From contig NZ_CP191258.1 of assembly GCF_050410795.1 (NCBI RefSeq), forward strand, positions 5,332,001-5,396,000: 64,000 nt of DNA. The letters are read 5' to 3'. The DNA comes from Fontivita pretiosa (lineage in GTDB: Bacteria > Planctomycetota > Phycisphaerae > Tepidisphaerales > Tepidisphaeraceae). Below, piece after piece: positions 17,381-24,643 of the stretch. Position 1 is the stretch's first letter; each line of letters opens with the position of its first letter. Position numbers and translations under genes: made by a program. Under the pieces are notes generated by a model that did not search any database, was not told the origin of the DNA, and saw nothing but the letters and a program-made list of their open reading frames with translations.

Positions 17381-17851
17381 TGATCAGCCGACTTCCTCAA
17401 GCCCCGCGTGCTGGAACTGGTCTACACCGCCTGGGATTTGGCCCCCTTCGCCCGCGACATGGGCTACGACGGCCCGCCATTTGCGTGGGACGTGGAGCGA
17501 CGCTTTCAGCTTCGCTGTGAGCTGGACGCCGCATTCTTCCACCTCTACCTGCCCTGCACGCCCGACGGGCAGTGGCGTGCGGCCCGACGCGCGGACGGGG
17601 CCGTCGTGGATGAAACGCCCGAGCAACTGGCCGAACTGAAGCGGCACTTCCCCACGCCACGGGACGCGGTGAGCCACATCCTCGACACATTTCCCATCGT
17701 GAAGCGAAACGACGAGCAACGCTATGGCTGCTACCGCACCAAAGACCGCATCCTGGAGCTTTACGACACGATGCTGGCGGCAATGCGCGGCGAGGCGCCT
17801 TATCCCGCGTACCGCCTGCCGCGGCAGCCTGCCGGTGGCAGGTCCGCTTGA
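17381..17851 (+). pseudogene. Orphan C-terminal fragment of a DrmMI/Eco57I-type methylase
   Basis: After an in-frame TGA at 17381-17383 the frame reads ADFLKPRVLELVYTAWDL, then GYDGPPFAWDVERRF, RCELDAAFFHLY, HFPTPRDAVSHILDTFPIVK, DEQRYGCYRTKDRILELYD and LPRQPAGG. This is the characteristic end of long Eco57I-type methylases found with DISARM-like genes (LTYTAWDLxPFARDxGYxGPPF...RCELDAAYFHLY...FPIVxRKDExxYGxYRTKxxIL). It has no credible start and no methylase core, and its GC content matches the 5' part of the gene at 13533. The best explanation is that it is the displaced original 3' end. It could be expressed from a GTG at 17408, but function is doubtful. Confidence 0.7.
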
Positions 17852-18092
17852 GCAGACGGCCGTGGCCGCCGCGTTCCCTGTCAAGACCCTTGCCCTGCGC
17901 GTTCACAAGTCAACGGGCAGGATCGCATCTACCTCGGCCGCAAGCGTCTGGCAGCCCTGCCCGATCGTCGGCTCCCGCAGACAACATCCCTTCGGGATCA
18001 CGCACATGCGCGATTGATCTGCTCATGCAATCGACGCTTCCTGCGATTCAGACTCATCGAGAATGCCCATCCCCCGCCGCACCCAGGGACTT

Positions 18093-19553
18093 TCATACTT
18101 CCATCGCATACACCCGCGCGTCGCGCAGGTGAAACTCCAGCCGCAGCGGCCTGCCCTTCAGCGACTCCATGGGCTGCTTCCACTTCACGGCGTGCGCCAG
18201 CGAATCTCCAGTGATCGGGGCGCAGTCGCCGGCGGCAAAGCCGCTGATGGGCTGTCCAGCCGCGTCCAGCACTGCGATGCGCAGCTCGCCTGCAACATCC
18301 GCATTCACCGTCAGCCGCGACCCCTCGATCGTAACAACCGGCGTGCGGAACGTGCCGCCCCGCGCATCGGCGACGCGGGCAACGAACCGATCTCGCCGCA
18401 TCCGCGCAAAGCCGATCTGGCGTTCCTTGAACCGCTCGACCTTGTGCCCCCGCGCGTACCCGCCGTAGTAGATGAATACCTCATCCTCGACGGGCAGCAG
18501 GCAGTCGCCCCAGGTCATGGCGCGGTCCCACGTATGCGGCTGGGGGTTGCGATCCATGAACGGCTCGCGGTCGCGATGCCACGTTTCACCATCGCGCGTC
18601 CACGCCAGGCATGTGTAGCCGATGCCGGTCTTTTCCCCGTCCGGCTCGGGCGAAAGGTCGTCGCGAAGCACCTTCAGCAGGCCAATCAGCAGCCCCCCGC
18701 GCGCGATCACCTGACCGATGCTGTAGAACTCGGTGATGCCTTCGTCCTTTTCGTCGGCGACGATAATGCGCCTGGGCGGCGTCCAGTGGATGCAGTCTTC
18801 GCTGACACTCTGGCCAACAAGCCGCCGATAGCCCTCCTTGGCGTTGGGCGTGCTGCCTTTGTATCCATCTGCCGGCCGGGAGTGCACCTTGCACAGCAGC
18901 AGGTAGCGGTTGCGGATCGGATCGCGGCTGAGCGAAATGATGTCGCCGAAATCGTCCAAATCGCGCTTGGCGCAATCCGTCCAGTTCAGCCCGTCGGCCG
19001 AGAACGCCGTGTACAGCGCGTTCCGCTCGAATGCCAGTTTGTAACGCCTGGATCGATCCGGAAAATTCGGTCCGTCATCGACCACGTAGGCCCCGAATCC
19101 CACCGCGATGCCGCCCGGATCCGGCAGCACCCGATGCGGTCGAATCCAGTGAATGCCGTCTTGCGATTCGATGTAGCCGATGAGCGATCGGGAGCTTTGA
19201 GGCGGATCGGTCATGGCGTTGTACCACATCCGAAATCGCCCGGTCTGCGGATCGCGCAGCACCGTCACGTACGGCTGGAAGCACTTGTCCTGCTCCGCGG
19301 TGACAATCGGCTCGGGCAAGCGAGTCGGCGGGTTGACCACGCGCTTTACGTTGCTGAGGTGCTCGATGAGTTCGTCGTCGATGAACAACTGCACGCCGGG
19401 CGACAACCGCCTGGGTGTCGCGCTCGGGTTCAGCATACTGCCCAGGGTGGCGCCCGGCGGGTGCATGATGGCCAGCGACGCCGCCGCCCCCACGCCCGCC
19501 GCCTTGAGAAACTCTCGCCGATTCAGATTCGGATTGATCGATTGCCCGCTCAT
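18093..19553 (-). CDS. Tat-exported five-bladed beta-propeller, glycoside-hydrolase-like protein
   Basis: A 486-residue secreted protein. The ATG at 19553 is preceded by GGAGAGGA, and the N-terminus NRREFLKAAGVGAAASLAIM is a Tat signal. The mature protein carries LFIDDELIEHLSNVKRVVNP, a repeated pattern of W-Y/F blades (FRMWYNAM, SQDGIHWIRP, SADGLNWTDC, TRDGETWHRD) and a C-terminal beta domain. This is the GH43/GH32-like five-bladed propeller plan common in planctomycetes; the catalytic acids cannot be assigned. Its start overlaps the stop of the SMP-30 gene (ATGA), so it is the last gene of a three-gene minus-strand unit. A sugar-cleaving role is inferred. Confidence 0.75.
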   Translation of the reverse strand: MSGQSINPNLNRREFLKAAGVGAAASLAIMHPPGATLGSMLNPSATPRRLSPGVQLFIDDELIEHLSNVKRVVNPPTRLPEPIVTAEQDKCFQPYVTVLRDPQTGRFRMWYNAMTDPPQSSRSLIGYIESQDGIHWIRPHRVLPDPGGIAVGFGAYVVDDGPNFPDRSRRYKLAFERNALYTAFSADGLNWTDCAKRDLDDFGDIISLSRDPIRNRYLLLCKVHSRPADGYKGSTPNAKEGYRRLVGQSVSEDCIHWTPPRRIIVADEKDEGITEFYSIGQVIARGGLLIGLLKVLRDDLSPEPDGEKTGIGYTCLAWTRDGETWHRDREPFMDRNPQPHTWDRAMTWGDCLLPVEDEVFIYYGGYARGHKVERFKERQIGFARMRRDRFVARVADARGGTFRTPVVTIEGSRLTVNADVAGELRIAVLDAAGQPISGFAAGDCAPITGDSLAHAVKWKQPMESLKGRPLRLEFHLRDARVYAMEV

Positions 19554-20416
19554 TGTCCTCTCCGCATCATGATTCTGGAACGGAATGACGGTCGCCCGCG
19601 GGCGGCAACCCTCACGCAGAACAATGCCCCGTCGAGGGAATCCGGGGTTGTCGGCAGCCCCTCGGCGGCGGTGGTGATGAACAGCGTATCCAGATCCTTG
19701 CCGCCAAAGATGACCGAAGAGACCTTTTGCACCGGCAGTGCAACCCGGCCGATCTCCCGCCCGTCGGGACTGTGTTTCCACACGCCAAACCCGCCCCACC
19801 GCGCCGACCACAGGTTGCCTTCGGTATCGACCGCCAGCCCGTCCGCAACGCCCTGACCCTGCGGCACGCGAACCACCGTTCGCTTGTTGCTGATCCGGCC
19901 GCTGCCGCGGTCATAGTCGTAACAGAAAATCGAGTTGGCTGACGTGTCGGTCCAATAGAAGCGACTGAGGTCCGGGCTGAAGTCCATGCCGTTGGCGCAA
20001 TCCGTGCCCCGCTCCAGGAGCGTAACCCGGCCGTCCAGATCCACTCGATACAGTCCTCCGCTGAGCTTTTCGCCAATCGTTCCGGCAAAGACGCGGCCTT
20101 CCGGATCGGCGATGACGTCATTGAACCGCACCATCTGCGGATCGATGTTGTCGATGATCACGGCCGTCGAGCCATCCTCGCCCAGCAGCGCGATGTTGTT
20201 GGCGCGGAACAGCAGCAGAGAGCCATCTTCCTGAAGCGTGAAACCTCCGACCGGCTCGCCGTTGTAAATCTGCCGGTGTGTGCGTGTCGCGATGTCCCAG
20301 CAGAACAGCTTGCCTCCATCGATGTCGGTCCAGTAGACCAGTCCGCGACGTTCGTCCCAGAGCGGGCCTTCGCCGACCTGGCAATGCTCGTTCACAACGA
20401 CCTGTGGTTGTTCCAT
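19550..20416 (-). CDS. SMP-30/gluconolactonase-family lactonase
   Basis: A 288-residue six-bladed propeller of the SMP-30/Gnl/RE family. Typical elements are GEGPLWDERRGLVYWTDIDG (metal ligand Glu), RFNDVIADPEGRVFAGTIG (Asn ligand), CANGMDFSPD (Asn), and DGLAVDTEGNLWSARWGG (Asp). These four metal-ligand positions are all present, so it is expected to be an active sugar-lactone hydrolase, for example on aldonolactones. The start at 20416 excludes a longer upstream reading with no family similarity. It lies 41 bp after the VCBS-repeat gene and is translationally coupled to the Tat hydrolase downstream. No signal peptide, so cytoplasmic. Confidence 0.88.
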   Translation of the reverse strand: MEQPQVVVNEHCQVGEGPLWDERRGLVYWTDIDGGKLFCWDIATRTHRQIYNGEPVGGFTLQEDGSLLLFRANNIALLGEDGSTAVIIDNIDPQMVRFNDVIADPEGRVFAGTIGEKLSGGLYRVDLDGRVTLLERGTDCANGMDFSPDLSRFYWTDTSANSIFCYDYDRGSGRISNKRTVVRVPQGQGVADGLAVDTEGNLWSARWGGFGVWKHSPDGREIGRVALPVQKVSSVIFGGKDLDTLFITTAAEGLPTTPDSLDGALFCVRVAARGRPSFRSRIMMRRGQ

Positions 20417-20457
20417 CACTGGCTCCTGTAAATGCGAGTTGACAGCCCGCCGCCGTG

Positions 20458-23250
20458 TCAGGGCCGCTGTCCGATTCCATAGACCCAACCGTTCTGACAG
20501 CACACGATAATCTGTGTTGAGCCATCTCCGAAGACATCCGCAATGGCAACGGGGCTGGCGTAGTTCGCAAGCGACAGTGTCCACTCGATGGCGCCCGATC
20601 GGCCGTCCGCGCCGCCGCCAACGGCGTACAGCGTGCTGGCAATCGTGAAGATGCATTCGTCGCGACCGTCGCCGTCGATGTCCGCCGCCGCCGGATCCGT
20701 CGGCTTCTCCTGAACCGGCAACGACAGATGCCACTTGACTGCACCGGTGGCGATGTCCAGGCACTGAAGCTGGCGCAATCCATCCGGTCCGCGGGCGCCC
20801 GGCACCAGCAGCTCAAGCTGCCCGTCACCTTCCATGTCCGCCGGAACGCACCGAACGTCGCTTCCGAAGTTGGGATAACGAGGATCATCCGGATCGAAGC
20901 TGGATTTCCAGATCGTGGTTCCGTCACGCCACAGCATCACGTGACCGTTCGCGTTGGTGTAAAGGATCTGCACGTCGCCATCGCCCAGCAGATCGCCGGC
21001 TATCGACCAGCCGTAATATCCCTGACCGTTGGCAAAATCGCGGGCGTGCTTTTTGAGCAGCAGTTGGCCGCTGGGACCGTCGGCGACGCAGAACACGTCG
21101 GGGTAGTTGCTCAACACGTCCTCGCAGCCGTCACGGTTGTAGTCGAAAATCGTGAACCATGCGCGGCCGAATTCCCGCTCATCGGTGGAATGACTGCGGA
21201 ACCACACCGGCTGGCCGCTGCGACCGTCCAGCAGCCAGGTTTCCCCGCCGATGCGCCGAAGCTGAACCAGGATGTCCATTTGCTGGCGATCACGGAAATA
21301 GCCCCCCTGCCAGTACATCAGTCCCGGCACGTTCCACGGTGGCGGGGTGCCGGCAAACTCCTCGAAGTCGCGATGCCATACCTCGCGGCCGTCGGCATCG
21401 ACCACCAGCAGCCGGGCGCAATCGCCCGGCCCGCGCGTGCCGACGATCGCGCAGGCCGATCCATCCCCCCGCACATCCGCCAGTACCGCTCCCTCAAAGT
21501 AGTTATTGCACGTTGTGGCCCGGCCCGGGATTCGCCACAGGCGCTGAACCGTCCCGTCCGGCCGCGGGCGAATCGCCTCGATCGTCTCGGCAGCGCCCTG
21601 GGCGATGATCGTCGCCGGCGCCTCTGGCTTCATTCGCCCCACAACCACCGGCGACATCAGCGCCGCGGTCATCCGGGACACTACGACCCGCGCGGCAAAT
21701 CCTTCGCTGCTCACGGACGCATCCGATTCGCCCTCCAGCGTATTGGCGCGAAGCAAAATGCTCGCGGGCTGCGGATCGAGGTCGTCGGCGGAATGGCGGC
21801 CAACCGCCAGCGCCTCCAGACGCGGCCCGGTCAATCTCCCAATCGGCGCAATGCCCGAGCCGTCGTGCTGCCAGGCCGTCAGCTCCATCTGCATGGTCTG
21901 GTCCGCAACCCGCCGGCGCGTGAAGAACACCGGCCGGCCTCCAGGCTCAATCGCACCGCACAGTACGGTGCGTCGCGGTTCGGCCGCCCCGCTGTTGACA
22001 TGATCCGGGAATTGTGCGAGGTCGGCCAACTGATACGACGCCGACTCCTGCGTCCACATCGACTCAGCCCGTCCGGATTTGAAGCTGAAGACCGCCAGCG
22101 GCGCCGGATCCGGCCGGCGCAGCCCCCGTGGCGCTTGCCAGCACAACAGCTCCGCCGAACCGTCGCCATCCAGATCGCGTGACCCGGCCATGAACCAGCC
22201 TGCCAAATCGTGCAGGCGCCGGCCCGTCATCCCGTCCAGCACCAGCGTGTGCCACAACCCGTCACGCTCATGGTTGTACACGTTCACAACGATCTCACGC
22301 CGACCGTCGCCGTCCAGATCCTGCACCGGCTCGGGATTCACGACAACGGCCACCGTGTCCTCGGCGGCGGGCATGTGCTGCCCGGGCTTGTGTATGATCC
22401 AGTTCCACAGGCGGGTGAGTCGTCCGTCTCGCCAACCCATCACCGCCATGTGATGCACGAAGTCGTCGATGATCACGAACTCGTCGCGCCCCTGGCCGTC
22501 CAGATCAACAGCGCCGAACCATCCGTATGCCCGACCGCCAAGCTCGGGCGCCTCCTCCTGCAATTTGAACTGGGCCTGCTCCTTGAGCTGGCCCGTGCGG
22601 GCATCCAGAAGGTTCAGCTTGTACCACGGCAGCAGTGCGATCTCGGTCTGCCCGTCCCGGTCAAAGTCGCCGAAAATCGGCTCGGCCACCCAGATCAGCG
22701 TGTCCGTGGTCGTCTGCCACTTGACCGCCCACTGGCGGTTCTGGCGGAACTTCAGCGTGACTTTGCCCAGGTATGGTTCGCGGTCGGGATAGTTCAGCGC
22801 TTCGCAGATGACGGCCTGAAGCCCGGGCGTATCGGGCAGCATTTTCCCGAGCTTGACGTTGAAGCCCGACCACGACTCCGACCACAGTTTTCCATCGCCA
22901 TCGAGATCGTGCCATGGCGGGGCCGCACCCCACGCGGCGAACAGCCGATCGACCGACATGTTCGCGGACACATCCTCTGCCGGCAGCGCAAGCTGGATCT
23001 GCCCGGCGTGGCGGTTTGCAGTCAGCAGCGTTTCTCTGGCCGCCAGTCGGTGCTTCCACAGGATCGCCGGAGAGGTGATGTTGCCTCGCAACTTCGAGCG
23101 TGCGATCAGGTCGCGATCGCCCCGGATTTGCCACCATTGCCCCCGGTCCGTCGCGCGCGTCGTCGCACCCCCGCCTGCCGCCAACGCATCGCCGCCCAAC
23201 ATCAGCACCAGCAACACGCACGTCAGGCTTGTGGCGAAGCACCGGCCCAT
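20458..23250 (-). CDS. Secreted VCBS/FG-GAP repeat protein
   Basis: A 930-residue exported protein. The chosen ATG begins MGRCFATSLTCVLLVLMLGG, a signal peptide ending near ALAAGG; longer readings add a non-hydrophobic leader. It carries many calcium-loop repeats of the type DxDxDG: DLDGDGKLW, DFDRDGQTEI, DLDGQGRDEF, DLDGDGRREI, DLDGDGSAEL, DYNRDGCEDV, DMEGDGQLEL and DIDGDGRDEC, which place it with FG-GAP/VCBS propellers (possibly rhamnogalacturonan-lyase-like, but no catalytic motif is evident). It ends 41 bp before the lactonase gene. Its start is only 43 bp from that of the divergent ADP-ribosylglycohydrolase gene, so the two must share control DNA. Confidence 0.8.
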   Translation of the reverse strand: MGRCFATSLTCVLLVLMLGGDALAAGGGATTRATDRGQWWQIRGDRDLIARSKLRGNITSPAILWKHRLAARETLLTANRHAGQIQLALPAEDVSANMSVDRLFAAWGAAPPWHDLDGDGKLWSESWSGFNVKLGKMLPDTPGLQAVICEALNYPDREPYLGKVTLKFRQNRQWAVKWQTTTDTLIWVAEPIFGDFDRDGQTEIALLPWYKLNLLDARTGQLKEQAQFKLQEEAPELGGRAYGWFGAVDLDGQGRDEFVIIDDFVHHMAVMGWRDGRLTRLWNWIIHKPGQHMPAAEDTVAVVVNPEPVQDLDGDGRREIVVNVYNHERDGLWHTLVLDGMTGRRLHDLAGWFMAGSRDLDGDGSAELLCWQAPRGLRRPDPAPLAVFSFKSGRAESMWTQESASYQLADLAQFPDHVNSGAAEPRRTVLCGAIEPGGRPVFFTRRRVADQTMQMELTAWQHDGSGIAPIGRLTGPRLEALAVGRHSADDLDPQPASILLRANTLEGESDASVSSEGFAARVVVSRMTAALMSPVVVGRMKPEAPATIIAQGAAETIEAIRPRPDGTVQRLWRIPGRATTCNNYFEGAVLADVRGDGSACAIVGTRGPGDCARLLVVDADGREVWHRDFEEFAGTPPPWNVPGLMYWQGGYFRDRQQMDILVQLRRIGGETWLLDGRSGQPVWFRSHSTDEREFGRAWFTIFDYNRDGCEDVLSNYPDVFCVADGPSGQLLLKKHARDFANGQGYYGWSIAGDLLGDGDVQILYTNANGHVMLWRDGTTIWKSSFDPDDPRYPNFGSDVRCVPADMEGDGQLELLVPGARGPDGLRQLQCLDIATGAVKWHLSLPVQEKPTDPAAADIDGDGRDECIFTIASTLYAVGGGADGRSGAIEWTLSLANYASPVAIADVFGDGSTQIIVCCQNGWVYGIGQRP

Positions 23251-23293
23251 CGTATATGCTCTGCTTCCACGGACTCGGCCAGGACAACACCCC

Positions 23294-24631
23294 ATGCTAC
23301 CGCCTCTGGATCTGCTGCGACAGTCATTGAAACAGATCATCATCGACAAACAACGGCAAGGGCACGTGACCAGCGGGCTGAACGAGCGGCTGGATGGCCT
23401 GCCCGACAGCTACGACGCGATGGCGGATTTCGCCCGCGAGCTGGCGCGCCTTCCGATGCGCCCCGACTGGCGTTTCGTCGAGCCCAATGCGCTGGACGAA
23501 ATCTGGGCCGAATGCGACCCGAACCGCGCGACCGGGCCGATCGCGTCGGTTGACGTGCGCGACATCGCGCCGCGCGTTGAAACCGCGTTCCTCTCGGCCG
23601 TCTGCGGGTGCATCCTGGGCAAACCGCTGGAGGTCCGCCCGACACTCGAACAGATCCGCGCCGCCGCCAGCGCGGTGGGCGAATGGCCGCTGAACGACTA
23701 CGTCAGCGAGGCGATGCTCGCGGCGCTGGGCCGGCGGCACAACACCTGGGCCGAATGCGTGCGCGGGCGAATCGCCTACGCCGCGCCGGACGACGATATC
23801 AACTACAAAATTGCCGGCATGTTGTTGCTCGAACAATTCGGACGCGACCTGAGCACCGATCACGTCCGGCAGTTCTGGTTCGTCAACTTCCCCGCCGGCT
23901 GGCAGTGGGGCCCGGAGCGCACGCTCAACGTGCGCGCGGCGATGTGGTCGATGCGCCTGCCTCAGGGCGAAAAGCCGCCGCTGGAGGAATGGGTCAGCGT
24001 GCTCAATCCCCGCGACGAGTACTGCGGCGCGCTGATCCGCGCCGACGCCTACGGCTATGCCTGCCCCGGACACCCCGCGCTGGCCGCAGAGCTTGCCTGG
24101 CGCGACGCCAGCTACACCCACCGCCGCACCGGCATCTACGGCACGATGTTCACCGCCGCCGCCATCGCGACCGCCTTTGTCGCCAGGGACTGGGAACAGA
24201 TCTTCCGCGTCGCCGTGCAGTACGTCCCCCGCCGCAGCCGCTTCGCCGAGGTCGTGCAGGATTCGATCGAACAGGTTCGCCAGGCGTCGGACTGGCTCGA
24301 CGGCTACGCCCGCATCCATAACAAATATAGAGAATACGATCATTGCCAGATCTACCAGGAGATCGGCACCGTCATCAACACGCTGCGTTTCGCCCGCGAC
24401 ATCGGCCAGGGAATCTGCATGCAGGTCAGCCAGGGCAACGACACCGACAGCTTCGGCGCCACCGCCGGGTCCATCCTGGGGGCTTTCCATGGTCCCGGCA
24501 AGCTCGAGCCGCGATGGCTGGCGCCATTCAACGATCGCATCCACTGCACTGTGGCGATGTTCCACGAGCACCGGCTGTCGGAGGTCGCGCGTCGAATGGG
24601 CGCGCTGCCGGCGCGGGTGCTGAACGGCTGA
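23294..24631 (+). CDS. ADP-ribosylglycohydrolase-family protein
   Basis: A 445-residue all-helical protein of the DraG/ADP-ribosylglycohydrolase family. The family metal-binding motifs are visible: GCILGKPLE near the N-terminal part, APDDDINYKI (about 165-174), and the C-terminal QGNDTDSFGATAGSILGAF. These acidic clusters normally bind two Mg ions. The start at 23294 (MLPPLDLLRQ) is used because longer readings lie in the coding region of the opposite gene. In planctomycetes such proteins often sit beside sugar hydrolase genes, and the substrate may be a nucleoside or glycoside rather than ADP-ribosylated protein. It ends 12 bp from the convergent rhamnosidase gene. Confidence 0.85.
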   Translation: MLPPLDLLRQSLKQIIIDKQRQGHVTSGLNERLDGLPDSYDAMADFARELARLPMRPDWRFVEPNALDEIWAECDPNRATGPIASVDVRDIAPRVETAFLSAVCGCILGKPLEVRPTLEQIRAAASAVGEWPLNDYVSEAMLAALGRRHNTWAECVRGRIAYAAPDDDINYKIAGMLLLEQFGRDLSTDHVRQFWFVNFPAGWQWGPERTLNVRAAMWSMRLPQGEKPPLEEWVSVLNPRDEYCGALIRADAYGYACPGHPALAAELAWRDASYTHRRTGIYGTMFTAAAIATAFVARDWEQIFRVAVQYVPRRSRFAEVVQDSIEQVRQASDWLDGYARIHNKYREYDHCQIYQEIGTVINTLRFARDIGQGICMQVSQGNDTDSFGATAGSILGAFHGPGKLEPRWLAPFNDRIHCTVAMFHEHRLSEVARRMGALPARVLNG

Positions 24632-24643
24632 ACCCCGCCGCGG

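Noticed and set aside
17900..18092. attR-like repeat of the tRNA-Val 3' end
   Set aside because: Visual search for GTTCGAGTCCTGTATCGCCC found only loose partial matches, so no attachment site is claimed.
18063..19856. 597-aa plus-strand ORF
   Set aside because: Antisense of the Tat-exported propeller and the lactonase end; the minus strand has the Tat signal and coupled starts.
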